Part shown: in pieces, positions 46,548 through 58,843 of the stretch
Layout of the letters: every line of letters starts with the position of its first letter
Numbering within the stretch: position 1 is the stretch's first letter
From: Isoetes taiwanensis
Lineage: Eukaryota; Streptophyta; Lycopodiopsida; Isoetales; Isoetaceae
Length of the DNA: 64,000 nucleotides
Assembly: GCA_021234155.1 (NCBI GenBank)
Contig: JAJEKV010000044.1
Location: 12,732,123 to 12,796,122, forward strand
Direction of reading: 5' to 3'
Position numbers and translations under genes: made by a program
Notes under the pieces: generated by a model
The model's database searches: none
The model's input: the letters and a program-made list of their open reading frames with translations, nothing else
Told to the model about the DNA's origin: nothing

Positions 46548-47264
46548 TGGTAAAGGCCTGAGGTTGAAACAACAAAAGGGCAGGGACGGAGATGAGAGCC
46601 CGAAGGGGAAAGGAAGAAAAAGGGATAGAAGCGCCGGGATTAGATAGAATCAAAATTAACTAAAAGAGGTCGGATTGCCAAACCATAAGCCATGCAAATC
46701 CAATTTGTGAAAGCTTTGCGAAGAAAACCATTCAAAGACCAATTAATTCCAGTTTCCTAATTCTCTGAATAAACCTTCACGATGATCTTTTCATCTGCCC
46801 AATCACAATTAACTCACGAAAATTCACATTCTTTGAAGTCTTGTTGTCACCTATGAATTCCTCGACCATGAATTAAGCATCTACATTTTCAAATTCAACG
46901 CATTTCGGGACAAATGTATACTCTTGCCGAAATAGAGAATCACGGGAAGAAGGTGTTAATTATCAAAAGAATTCCATAGTTACGAAGATGAGCACGAAGA
47001 AAACCACAGGTAAATCTTGAGCCATGTTTGATAATTGTGAAGATTTTGGTGTCCATCAATAGCTCAAAGCACGAAGAATTTGATAAAGCTGGCCCTCTAC
47101 AGGGGCAGCTAGCAGATCACTCTCAAATTCAAGCCAGATCAAGCAGAAATTGGTGAATTTCAAGGGAGAATTGGCAAGAAAGAGGTTTGAACTGAAAAAT
47201 CCGGGAAAAGGACAAACAAATCAAGAAAAATGGCGCACGTCATTTTTCCGAGTTAAATTTCACT

Positions 47265-48062
47265 TTGGTTATTCTTTCCCTCCTTATTCCTCGTGTTCTT
47301 TTTTCTTTCCCCTTTCCCTTTTTGCCTCCCATTTCCTTTTTCCTTTTCCTTCCTTTTTTCATGCTTTTCTCTTTTTCCGTGCCCTTTTCCTCTTTCCTTT
47401 CCGCGTTTTTGGTTCCTTCTCTCCTTTCCATTCCATTTTCCCACACCTTTTTCCATTCCATTTTTTCCACCTTTTCACATGCCCTTTTTCCTCCTTTTCC
47501 CATCTTCTTCCCCTTTTCCCTTTTCCTCTTTTCCTATTCCATGTTTTCTCTTCTCTTTTTGCTTTTCGCTTTTCCCTTTTCCCATACTTTTTTTCCCTTT
47601 CTTTTTTTCCTTTCCTCACCCTTTTCCTCTTCTATTTTTTCTCGTGCCACTTTCTCCTTCCTCTCTTCCATTTCCCTCTCCCTTTTCTTCATGCCCTTTT
47701 CCCCCTTTCGCCTCCTTTTTCCTTTCCCTTTCTATTTTTCCATGCCCTTTTTTCCTTCTCTCCACCATTTTTATCTTCCCTTTTTCCTTAGTCACCCTTT
47801 CCCTTCTTCACCTTTTTTCCATTTGCCCTTTTTTCTTCCTTTTCCTCCCTTCCCCTTTTCTTTTCCCTTATTCTGTCCTCACCCTTTCCCCCTTTTCCTT
47901 TTCGTAGTGTTCTTTTTTCCTTCCTTTTTTCTCCCTTTCTTTTTCTTTCCCTTTTTTCGTGCCCTTTTCCCTTTCCTTTTCCCTTCTCCTTCTTTCCCTT
48001 TTACCCGTGCCTTTTTGCCTCTCACTTTACCCTTTTCTCTGCCATTTTCCCTTTCCTCTTAA
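47265..48062. repeat. Polypyrimidine tract, right (0.8 kb)
   Basis: This tract has the same composition and strand as 38650-39514: C/T words broken by ATGCCC, GTGCCC or GTGTTC. Forward frames of up to 265 codons arise only because stops are impossible without purines. It begins where the leader of the minus-strand LINE ends and stops at CTTTCCTCTTAAGAG. The simplest reading is one 1.7-kb tract split by the LINE insertion. Confidence 0.88.
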
Positions 48063-48186
48063 GAGATCAGAGCATGGCCAATCACGGTGGTGGGAAGTTG
48101 TGCGATAAATCTCAGCCTTGAATGCAATCCGGACAATCTCAACTATCTAAATTAGGGTTTGATTCATGACATACGCTAAAACTTTA

Positions 48187-50214
48187 TCATATAAGATGGC
48201 TGGAGGAAACTAATGATGCACTTTGGGCCCGGAAATCAGCAGACATTGCCTCAAATACCATGGGTAGGCATGTCCTTCAGTTATGCAGCACATTTGGGAT
48301 GATAGTTTGTAATGGGCTGAAAGCTTTTCCAGAATCTAGCAGGTAGACATGCTATCAACCACGAGGTAATAGTGTGGTTGACGTTCTTTTGGGGCAGCCA
48401 GAACATGTTAATTTGATTGATGACTTCAAGTGCTAGACTCTGACCATGCACCACTCTTAGTACAATTTAAAGTTAAAGTGCAAAGACTTCATAAGACCAA
48501 AGAGAAAAGCGCTTTCGGGTGAAAACCAATTATGAGCTTGCTCATATTTACAGGAAAGAGGTTACTTCTGAGCTCAAGAATGCAGATTGGCCTCAAGACT
48601 CAGTTGCTTACAGTGATACTTTATCTTCTATTGCTTTGTCAGTGGCAAGTCGGCTCTTTGGTGTTTCTAGGGGGCGCAAATTTGGCCCATGCAAGAAGTG
48701 GTTTGACGAAGAGTGCAGGCTTGCTAAAAAACATTATAAGATTGCAGCTAGGAAGACGCTCTCAAATCTTATAAGCAGTTAGTAAGGCAAAAGAAGTGTT
48801 TATGGCTCAAATCACAAAATGATGAGATGTTTAAGGAGGTCAGGTCTAAATCCTCCAAGAAATTTTGGCAACGAGTCAAGATATCTCCTCCACAAATGGG
48901 AGATTTTTCATCGAATGACTTGTTGGAGTACGTTGAAGACTTGTATAACATCCCAAATTTCCCATAAATGCCTTCGATTACAGCTGATATTCAGCCCATG
49001 TTTGAGGTTTCGGACACCATAGAGGCCCTCCAATCAATGCATAATGGTAAGGCAAATGATCTACATGGTTTGGTAGCAGAATTCTTTAAATGGGGAGGCT
49101 CAGTAACGCATGAAAAGCTTGCTGAATTATGTAACAAAGTGCTACTCAAAGTTAAGTTTCCAGACGCTTGGTGCGTAAGTAGAGTTGTTCAGATTCATAA
49201 ATCGGGAGACAAAGACAATGTTAAAAACTACCGCACAATTCTAGTGAGCAGTTTTTTGGCTAAACTCTTTGCTTCTATGCCTGAACATAAATTAAGTGCT
49301 TGGTTGGACACCAATAAAGCTAGAGCACATTGTCAAGCGGGCTTTAGGCCTAAGCATTCTACCACGGATCACCTGGTGATTCTGAGGGCTATTATGGAAG
49401 GAGGCAAAGGCCCCGGAAATGAGAGGTGTGTAGCCTTTATTGATCTAACTAAAGCTTTTGACCGTGTTAATCGGAAAAAGCTAGCTGATAGATTGGAACA
49501 CATTGGGGTCCCTGTGGATTTACGAATGGCAGTTGCTTGTCTATATGAAAAAGTTTTGGTTCAACTCTCTTTTCCCTCATCTGAACAGGGTTTTCCCTCA
49601 TCAGCACCGTTGGAGTAAAACAGGGTTGTCCTTGCTCTCCAACCTTGTTTGAGATTTACATTGACGAATTGGAAAATTGGCTTTGTCAAGGAGAATGTAA
49701 TCCACCTCCTTTTGTATGCAGATGATATAGTTCTAGTTTCAAAGAGTCCAGCAGGCTTGTAAAACCTTCTGGATAAGTTATATGCATTTTGTATATCTAG
49801 AGACATGAGGATTAATCACGCCAAATCAAAAGTCATGATCATTGGGTCTCGCCGCTCGCTAAAACCATTCATTGTAGATGGGTGTGAGACTCAAACTATT
49901 ACTCAAGAGTACAAATACCTTGGAATTGAAGTAACCAATGATTATAAGTGGAGAATAATGTGGAGAAGCTGGGGTTCTGTGTGGTTTTGAGCTTTGTATG
50001 CCATGCTAAACCTCTGTAGACAAGCTAACATATGGCATTGGAAGTTTCATTAGAGGTCTTTTGGGATCAAATAAGGGCCTTCTAAGAAAATGCCATGTCA
50101 TGATGCCGAACCTATAGCCTTGGTGCCGAACCTATAGCAAAAAGCCATCCCAAATCTATAAAGGCGTTTTTATCCTATTAATGATTGCTTTTAACTTTAT
50201 TAATAAAAAAAAAA
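48187..50214 (+). mobile_element. L1-like LINE, endonuclease end and RT, with poly(A)
   Basis: The piece starts within the endonuclease (NTMGRHVLQLCSTFGMIVCN, GNSVVDVLLGQPEHVNLIDD) and passes a linker (RGRKFGPCKKWFDEECRLAK). RT follows: GKANDLHGLVAEFFKWGG, VVQIHKSGDKDNVKNYRTI, CQAGFRPKHSTTDHLVILRA, VAFIDLTKAFDRVNRKKLAD, VKQGCPCSPTLFEIYIDELE, and a YADDIVLVSKS-like site near 49723. KYLGIEVTNDYKW follows, and the element ends in A10 at 50204-50213. Most of RT is open over 216 codons (from about 48968), making it the best preserved RT in the window. Confidence 0.82.
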
Positions 50215-52670
50215 CAATAATAACAGATGCATCCCCAAATTGGAGGGAAAAGAATTGACGCGCCAAAAACCATTTGTTAAATCTAGAGTTTGAGCATTCA
50301 GAGATTCCCAGCGGTTGCCAGATCTTTAGGTTCAGCAAAGTTTAAATTTAGGTCTGCGCTGCCTATCCTTTATTATAAAGTTTTAGTGTATGTCGTGCAT
50401 AAAACCCTAACCCTAATCTGGACGGCCTAAATCTTCTCCATCGCATCCAAAGGCCGAGATTAAAGCTGAGATATCGGGCCATGGTTGTCCCGTCTAGAGG
50501 AGGTCGTTCTTTCATGGGAACCTGGGACAAGTCTGGTGGTATGAAGGAAACAGATGGAAAGCGAGGATTTGCCTCTTCATTCACAGTGGTTGTAGTCAAC
50601 CGCTGTTTACTCAATAGCATCCGAGATTGCCATGCCTCTATTTTTACAAGCACATCTATTCAAAGGTGCAGGAAGGTCTAATCAACTGGATGAAATAGCT
50701 TAAGGAACCCATACTATTCTTTCCCGACCATCAGCGCTTGCCCTAGATTCTTTGAAGGCCGTTTAAGCAGGCCTGGCGGTGGAACTCTTGGTTATGGCAG
50801 TCTGGGTTCTTTGGAGGTTGGTTTTTTCATTTGGAGCTCTTAGATATGGCTCTCTTTCCCTGCATCGAGCTATGGAAGAAGCTAAGAGACGAGCACTGAG
50901 TTCAGGCAAAGATTGCAGGTATGCTAATTGCCCTTTAGATGCTGGCTTAATCTAAAAACTATGAGCAGATGTAGTAACAGAAACCCACGATAAATGTTCA
51001 GATTTGCAATCGACTGTTCAGCTTTGAAACTCAAGAAGGAGATCTGAGGTTCCGAGATAAGAATATGGAAGCATTTCGTTTTTATTTGCTTGCTTAACAT
51101 ATAACTATCAATGAAGTATCTTCTTGCCATCCAAAGATTTATATTCGGTTTCAGAATCAGTGCAAAGGATTTGAATATCAAGGAAGGTTGTAAAGAAAAA
51201 AAAAAAATTCAAACAGCAGAAACGCGGCCGTAGCAACATCTTCTAGCTTTCTTATGGTAAAGCAATATGAATATGTGGCCAGATGGCTTCTTTGACAAAT
51301 GCGATTGGATGCCCGGATCGAAAGCGATTCTTTGCGGTGCAAGCCATTACCTGAGAGGGAGGTAGGTGTGATGCTTCATCTAGATATGATATGTATGGCT
51401 TTTGATATCTGCTTTATGAGTTAAACACATAAAGGAAAGGGAATAATTGCATGCAAGCTATGCTGGTTTAACTTATATCAGATTATACACCATTTGGTTC
51501 CTCAGTTGTATCTGCTTTCCTATGAAACTATATGAGTTCTCGAATATTTCATTTCAATAATTGACAATATTTGTTTTTATGCATAGTTACTGGAGATGGA
51601 AATGGTAAAAGAGAAATTGAAAAATATGGACTTGCAAAAGGAAGCCTTATGGAAAGCAGAAGCGATACAACAACGTGCGCCATGATGGAATTTAAGTATG
51701 CCATTTTGAACAAATATTTCTTTTTTGAGATCTTAGTTTTGTTTGTTAGATGAACAATTTTTAATGTTTTACAGAGTTATGAAGGGATCTAGGGATTGAA
51801 CGAGGATAGATTGCGCATGTTAGACAGTTTTGCAAGCATTTTCTCGACCATCCCCGCACAATACAAAGATTATCCAATGGCCACATGTTGCCAATATAAA
51901 TAGTAAATTTGGTAACATTACTTTTGCATTTATAAGTGGATGTGATGTTTTGGATGTTAAAATGCAATAAAACCAGTTGTGGGCAAAAAGATTGGGCCAT
52001 TCTTTCTGACACATGCTTTCAAATTGGATTTGACACATTTTTGCAATAAGCATGGGATCTAAACAGGATGTATCAACTTCTGAAGGTCAACCACACCACA
52101 GATGAGAACCTAAACTAGGGAAAATTCTGGTGCAACCAGCATGAAGGAAGAAAGGTGGTTTTTAATGCTTCCATCACTTATGTTCGGCACTCATATTGGA
52201 GATTTCTCTTTTCCTACAGGATGTAGCAATGACCCCCCCGGCTTTAACCTAATAGGTGCTGATGCACCAGATTACTTTGCAATTGTCATCTTTCCAACTT
52301 TGCGGCTACTAAAAGATTTTGCTCTCATTAACATTGGCTGCATAATAGAAAGACTATACAATGGCCACTTTAGGAATTGGGTTAGCCACCAGACTACATG
52401 GAGGGCACCAAAGAAGAATGCCATCATTATTCCTGCCATTAATATGCGCAAAACATAACATCCTGTTGTGTTTGATTCATGTTGGCTTGCAAGTTTGCTA
52501 CACAGGGGACAATTTTTTTGTCACATCTACCAATGTTTTCTCCTTCCAGACGACAAATTACAACAACATAATAGAGGCAAGGGATGGGAACCGGATCACT
52601 AAGGATTTTTAGTTTGATGTATATAAGTGGTCCTGCAAGTGAAGGTATTGGCATAGACATGGAGTCAGAG
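50215..52670. other. Gene-fragment-like region, not identified
   Basis: Several short stretches look like exons with splice donors, for example ...GGCAAAGATTGCAG|GTATGC near 50921 and an ATAG|TTACTGGAGATGG...TTTAAG|TATGCC block at 51585-51695. I recognise no protein family in them. The text AAACCCTAACCCTAATCTGG near 50402 resembles plant 5' leaders. At 51880-52400 two segments share only short GGCCACAT/TTGGGCC-type words. Nothing firm can be called. Confidence 0.3.
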
Positions 52671-52678
52671 TACGTTAT

Positions 52679-52800
52679 CGTAATAGAAACCAGTCAGAAG
52701 AACATGCTGCCTGTTATAGCAATGCTTTTTGTCCCCGGCTATACGTAATAGAAACCAATCAGAAGAACATGCATGCATGTTATAGCAATGCTTTTCATCG
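52679..52800. repeat. 65-bp tandem duplication
   Basis: CGTAATAGAAACCAGTCAGA at 52679 recurs as CGTAATAGAAACCAATCAGA at 52744. Both are followed by AGAACATGC and TGTTATAGCAATGCTTTT. The two units differ by a few substitutions and a GCAT insertion. Confidence 0.75.
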
Positions 52801-54254
52801 CTTTACCTTTATAGGGTAGCTTATTTATTGATAAGTTAATGTGATACTTTAATGTGAATTATCCATATAATACAACACATCAATCTCAATGAATCCTTTT
52901 TTTCTTTGATTGTTTTCTTCTAGAAACCTCTTTATTTTGTTAGCAACAATGTATATAACATCCCAAAATGCCAAATTCAACGGCTTTATGTCTCTTCAAT
53001 CTCAGACGCTCATGATGCAATTTTTTATGGACGCACATGATGCCCACCATTGTTTTGCAAACATATATTGCTTCAAAAAATTTTGTTGAGGTCATCTACA
53101 ACTACATATCAATAATATCTAAAATTGCTAAGAAAAGAAAGACAAAAAACATACAACACATTATGACTCCAAGAGAAACTTTGTGAAGATTAATATTATA
53201 TTCTCTCATGTCATTTTACAAGTTCTAGGCCTATGCCAAAGAACGCTGGCACCCTTTACTAGTGTATTATATAATTTTGCGCCCAAGTTTGTGTTTTCAG
53301 CGGGGGTGCATACTGCCGATGGTAGAAATTCTGGGCGATGGTGGATTGCTAGTAGGAAATTACAAAGTATGGAAGACATGGCAAAGGGCTTGCAAAGATC
53401 CGTTCTAAGAAGCTTTTTTCTTTTCTTAATCACCGAGAGCTCTCCGGCCAGGGCTTTGGTGGAAGAAATATCGAATCCATTTTTTATTTACGTTGCGAGA
53501 TAAAAACTTCCAACTGCAAAGATTGGGATGCAAAATAGCAAAGCAAGAACAAACAGAGCTATCAAAAGGTTCAGAATTATCAGCTATGACATTTCTCTTC
53601 AGTAAAGTCGTGGTCTTTTTCTGGCTATGGTGACTCAAGGCCCACATGCACAAACAAAATCTCTTTCTCTAGCTACGGTATTTCTCGTTCTTTGGCTCAC
53701 GCCAAATCCAAAGAACGGAGATGTCTATGCCCCCAAAAAAAATGGGTCTCCTTCTACAAAACCTATTACGGATTTTTATGTGCGCCCTCGGCTACATTAC
53801 GCCACCGAATTTGTGCAAGAACTTCAACCTTTACGGATGAAATGCTTAAGAAGAAGGGAGGCTCTAAGAAAGAATCGATGAAAGTGGCTTTTAAAGCTTT
53901 GATAATTTTGTATGCGACTATGGGAGCAAGATCGCATTCTACGGTACCGTAGAGAAAGGCACATATATTGTAAGCTTTGTTTTCCTTTTAAGCTTTTTCC
54001 GAACTTTTCTTGCTTCTATCCGTGCAATTTCCATCTTTTGTGAGCGATGGATCATTGGTATTACGCTTGCTAACCACGATTAACTATTTGTGGTATGTTT
54101 TAGCAATTTCCGCTTGATTTATAGAAACCTCTATTTTTTTGCATCGCCGTTGAGCCATTTTCGGGCGAAGTTTCGATCTTGTATTATTGAAACTTTGACA
54201 ACAAGACAAAGGATGCTTATAACAATGATTCACTCTAAACCTTCCCATTTCTTT
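52801..54254. other. No gene recognised
   Basis: The stretch has short open frames on both strands (for example 53627-53881 and 53183-53503 forward) that match nothing I know. An A8 run near 53733 shifts the frames. It directly precedes LINE copy 4 and has no similarity to the left flanks of the other copies, so copy 4 has a different insertion or copying breakpoint. Confidence 0.35.
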
Positions 54255-56626
54255 CCTGGACAAAATCCTCAACTCTGGTTGCATCTCCCCTTATTCCAAA
54301 ATGTAAGGATCCCTCTTCCATTTGATTAGCCCCATTACTTTGTTGTCCTCGGTGTATAAGTTCTTTGCTAAAGCTTTTGCTCGGAAGCTTTGTGGCGGCT
54401 TACCGAGTCCATCTCTTCCCACGGTGGGTTTCTTGCCTCACGGCCGGTGTATCTTGAATAATGTGGCGGCAGCATATGAGGGTCTCTATTGGGCTAGAAT
54501 GCATGGTTACCCCATTGTAAACTTGAAGCTGGATTTTGCAAAAGCATATGACAAAGACTTGTTGGTGGAGTTTCACGAGCGGTGCCTTTTACGTCTTGGT
54601 TTTGGTGCCGGATATAGCAGATGTTATGAAACTTCATTATACCTTTCGTTCTTCAGTTCTTTTCAAGGAGAACCATTAACATTTTTTTGGTGGGGCGTGG
54701 CATTCGCTGTGGGGGCTGTCCTTTTACCGCCGCTTTTACAATTATGGCGTAGAGATTCTTTCGGGCCTTCTCTCTTCTGCGATCGCGGGAAGGCATCCCG
54801 CATGGTCTTCCCATGAATAATGGTTCACAACAGATCAGAATCAATATGCGGATGCCACTTTCTTGTTCTTAATGGTGATGAGCGAGAATTTGGAATGAAT
54901 AGCGTTTCCTTGTTGGGGCGGTTTTCTCTTTTTCCCGGTATCTTTGTGGGGTGGCAAAAGTGTATTCTTTGGGGCCCTAGACTCTCGGTCAGCGTCTTAC
55001 GTGGTTGCATTTCCATGGAAGGTTCTTCCTCATAGGAAGGCAACTAAGCTTCTAGGCATTCGGTTGGTATACACCTCTCATCGGAGACGCGTGGGATGTC
55101 ATTATTAAGGGGTTGGAACGCATTTGTTCCGGTGGTCCGCGGCTAAGTTATCCATGGCTGGTGCGTTGTAACTATGGCAAAGTCGGGCCTGAGTTGTACA
55201 CATGTCTACATGGCATCCATCTTCGGGCACCCTTGAACAAAGATGCGGCTCATTGTTAAATGCCGTCCGGGAACTTCATCCGGGGTGGCGAAGAAGGAGC
55301 TGATGTTAAAGTTAGTTTGGCGGGGGTGCATTATGCCTAAACTTTGTGGGGGCTGGGGATGATTCACTTTCTTCTCGAGCAAGGTGTTGATTTCTAAGTT
55401 CATATGGCGGATTCTCAATAATGCTGATAATTCTCAGTGTCTGCGTCTGTGATGTGCATTTCCTTTGGCTCTCCATCCATTAAGCCCTCTCTTCCCATGG
55501 GCAATATTCTATCCGCTTTCTCCATATCCTAATGCATCTCCTTTCCTCAAGGGGTTGCTAGGCGCTTGGGAGATGCGCACTTTGTTTTGGTTCCATCCAA
55601 TGGCCCACCACGGATCCTACTGACCCGGTTGTTGGTGGATCCCTTTGGGTGGCGGCCAAGCGATTGTCCCCGGTCTCTTACGTCCATCCATTGACGCAAC
55701 ATCGGTGGCGAGCAGCAGGTGTGCTCACGGTATCTGCATGGTATAATGAGACAAGATTGTTGACGTGGAGTGAGTTCAAATTGAAGTTCCTTCTCCTTCA
55801 TTGGGACCGGGGCATTTGGGGAAAGTATTGCTACACTTCCTCCACATCCACAAGGCGTGGCTCCCCGGTGTTAAGGAAGAGCACCGGTGCACTTTCGATG
55901 TATGTGGTCTGCTTCATCACGAGGTGTTGCCTCCATGCCAAAGTGGCCTTTAGTTATCCCCGAGCCTCATCGTAAAGCAGTCTGGCGATGGGTATGGGAT
56001 AAATTGCTTCATCCTAAGCTATCCATTTTATGGTGACAGATCACTCATAGATGCGTGCGGGTAAACACTGTTGTTCATCGATTTCGTCCAGAAGTCTCTG
56101 TGATCTGCCCTCTTGCACGCAGAGGGATGAGACAATTGAGCCTTGCTTTTTCTTGTGTCACCATGTTCGACTTGCTTGGGTCCCATTGGCCGACGAGTCT
56201 TTTCCATTGTGACTTGAATAGCCCGGCGGGTCCTATTCTCGGTCTATCCTAGTTCTTGATAAGTTGGCAAAGAGGGCTTTCCACTTAGCATCTGCTTGGA
56301 TCATCTGGTCCATCTGGAAGAGACGAAATCTCCTCATCTTTAAGGGACAGCTCTTTTTAGATACGCAAGTGCTTAGCGATGCCCGTAGTCACATTGTGAA
56401 GGCGTACAAGTGTTCTACCTTAAAGGTTGACATCAAAAGTGTCATTTTCACACCTACTCATAGCAAACAGTTGTGCTCATGGTGATTTGTGTTCTCTGCT
56501 TTTCTATGTTATGTATGTGGTGGGTAGTGTTGCTCTAGTGGATATCTTCTCCACTGGGTTTTGAGTCCCCCATGTACTCTTTGTATTCTTTTGATTAATA
56601 AAGGTCCACGTTCATCAAAAAAAAAA
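54255..56626 (+). mobile_element. LINE copy 4, 5'-truncated, with poly(A)
   Basis: The copy starts at CCTGGACAAAATCCTCAACTC, matching 19566 in copy 2, and runs through RT to AATAAAGGTCCACGTTCATC plus A10 (56617-56626). It is uninterrupted at TTCCTTTGGCTCTC (about 55460-55473), like copy 1. RT pieces such as ITLLSSVYKFFAKAFARKLC and YPIVNLKLDFAKAYDKDLLV are readable. Frameshifts are frequent. Confidence 0.85.
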
Positions 56627-56940
56627 TGCGTTTTGTCTAGATTGCTTTAATTTGTTTACTCTTGAAGTTTGTCTAGAGTTACCACTTGCTTGGCCACCCC
56701 GATGTTCATGCAATTTATGCAGTAGCAGATTTGGTAACAATTTATATAACATGCAAGTCTAGCCACATCTTTGTAATACAAACAACCCAAATATTTGTTC
56801 ATAAATTTAAAATTCTATGTTTAAGCAAGGAAAACATAATCAGTTGCAGGAAATAATTTAAGAAAATAGACATAATTAGTTGAAAAAGTCCTTACAAAAA
56901 AAACATTTAGCTGAAAACTTCTTCACAAAGAAACATCTTG
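56627..56940. repeat. Flank block F, copy 3 (partial, 0.3 kb)
   Basis: This block matches the start of 18359-19325 from TGCGTTTTGTCTAGATTGC to CACAAAGAAACATCTTG, then diverges before the DDE-transposase fragment's WSDGC end. It shows that copy 4 carries the same downstream flank as copies 1 and 2. Confidence 0.78.
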
Positions 56941-57242
56941 CTTAACATAAGGTCGTATCTTACGGCCTCTCTAAATCTTAGAAATTTCTTGAAAATTTTG
57001 GTTCTAATCATGCTCATATTGTAAGCTTAAATTATAGTAAGAATGCCAATTGCAAAATATTGGGACAACACACATGGACCGGATTACAATTAAATCAAAT
57101 TGGTGCATGTGTATATTTGTGGTTGTGGATTTTGTATCCATTACTTGGTGCAAGGTGCATTGCTTTATAAACAATAAGCTAACTAGAATGTAAGTCAAAT
57201 GCATGATATTGTCAAGTATGTACCTTCGAGCAATTAGATATA

Positions 57243-57400
57243 CACTATTACAAAACGTGGGTTTACAAGGGCATGTAACAGGGGCTTGGTTCTATCACTA
57301 ACAGGTTTCCAACATTGCCTAGGTTGACAAGGGTAGAAAAATTTGGTCAAAGTGATACAATAATAGTAGCAACACTACAAAAATGGCATTATTAGTGTTC
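57243..57400. mobile_element. Possible CACTA-type terminal sequences
   Basis: CACTATTACAAAACGTGGG at 57243 and CACTACAAAAATGGC at 57372 both resemble the start of CACTA-family terminal inverted repeats, and ATTAGTG follows at about 57391. I found no matched partner terminus or 3-bp target duplication. Non-autonomous CACTA relatives are plausible; chance is also possible. Confidence 0.25.
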
Positions 57401-57824
57401 AACTTCATAACAATCCCACCACACTCACATATTATATTTCAACATTAGTGTTTCATTACAATATTTTGAACACGTAGCTATAATCTTTATGTATATCGAG
57501 GATGATGACTCCAACTCATCATTTACTGATTAAGCAGCCACCTTATGTCCAACCTCATAAAGAGTTATATACTTTGACTATAGTTATAGCCTTACCTTAA
57601 AACATGCTCAGATTAACACTTTACTCACTCAGATTTGCTATGAACAAGCACCAGCCAAAGCTAAAAAGGACGCATGCAATAGTATCTAACATGAAGGAGC
57701 TAGGTTTCTTTTAAAACATGTTAAAGCTTTGAAAAGTTTTTGTTATAATAAAATGTTACAAAAGTTGGATTATTATGCACGCTTTTCACATTGCCGCCAA
57801 AACATTTATAGGCCGAACTTATAT

Positions 57825-57852
57825 GTCCAGCAACGCTGGGCACTGTTACTAG
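57825..57852 (+). mobile_element. Helitron 3' terminus
   Basis: The hairpin GTCCAGC-AAC-GCTGGGC (57825-57841, one G-T wobble) is followed after 7 bp by CTAG at 57849-57852 and then T. It is the same arrangement as at 15309, with CAG/CTG in place of CGG/CCG in the stem. The body would lie to the left and could include LINE copy 4, but no 5' end was identified. The preceding GCTTTTCACATTGCCGCC text is shared with 24966. Confidence 0.72.
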
Positions 57853-58843
57853 TTTTATATCTATTTTTATAGCCCAATATCGGACGTCTCTATCTATTCA
57901 TTATTCATTTTAAAATATGTTCTTTGCCAAAAATCTTCTCTACTCCATCGATTATTACTTTTTCTTCGTCCCAATCCTCCGCCACATTTTCAAGCAAAGT
58001 AGCACATGCCTGCTGCAATGGCAGGGACTCTTTGGTCCACCTGTCTAGACTGTGATTTTACTTGATCGTCCAACAGCGGGAAACAATATATGTTGTGATG
58101 GAGACTACAAGATCCTGCTACAAGAGGAGCGACAAAAACAAGAAATTAAAATTTCTCTGAATCTTCTAACGTGTTAAGCTTATCCATGTTATGTATATAA
58201 TTCTATGGTGTCGTATCAGGAAAATTGCATATTAGAGTAAAGTCATACTTTTTCGCATATGACATAGACACGATAGAAATGCTTGTCTTAATGGCAAAAG
58301 TAACTTTCAGTGCATTGTTTCTATACACAAAGTATTATTGTTCAAAGCATTAAAGTATTTTTTTCAGAAGTATTAAATATTATCCTGAAAGTGTCATATT
58401 TTGACAAGATTCAAAGTGTCAACATTATTATTGGAACGAGCACTCCTTAAAAGTGTCAGCAGTGTCATCAAAGTGTCAGCAGAAGGTATGACAAGCAGCA
58501 CTCCTTAGAGATAGGCAACAGCATGATTGAAAATCCAGGGCAGGTGCCAATGCCTGCAGATGTAGTGCCTTACGATACCAGAACAAAGAAGGTAATCATG
58601 TGGAGCAAGCTGGAGGACTTCATCGAGAATCCAGACATACATTTCATGATAATAGATGGCCAGCATTCAATAGAGGCCCAGAAGGTTCTGATCAGGAAGG
58701 CACAGAATACTGGAAATCAGTTGTTCTATAAGTTGTATTCATCGTAAACCGCCGGTTCTCGGCTGCTCAACAACACCGGGCCGAGCTAGCGAAATAAAAA
58801 GCGACTCCTCGAATGACATGGAAAAACTTTCCTATACAAAAAG

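Larger units (their letters stand above)
39515..47260 (-). mobile_element. Full-length but decayed LINE, minus strand
   Basis: Read on the minus strand the element has a 5' leader (47260-46548), ORF1, AP-like endonuclease, RT, a zinc-binding region and a C-terminal region, and ends in a poly(A) tail (T21 at 39515-39535). It sits between two halves of a polypyrimidine tract, so its target duplication cannot be read. All domains are broken by frameshifts. It belongs to the plant LINE type with a DUF4283-like ORF1 and is different from the L1-like pieces on either side. Confidence 0.85.

Noticed and set aside
47150-48062. ORFs of 204-265 codons in the right polypyrimidine tract and Lys/Glu-rich minus-strand frames there
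   Set aside because: Same cause as in the left tract; the minus frames are purine-only translations of the same simple sequence.
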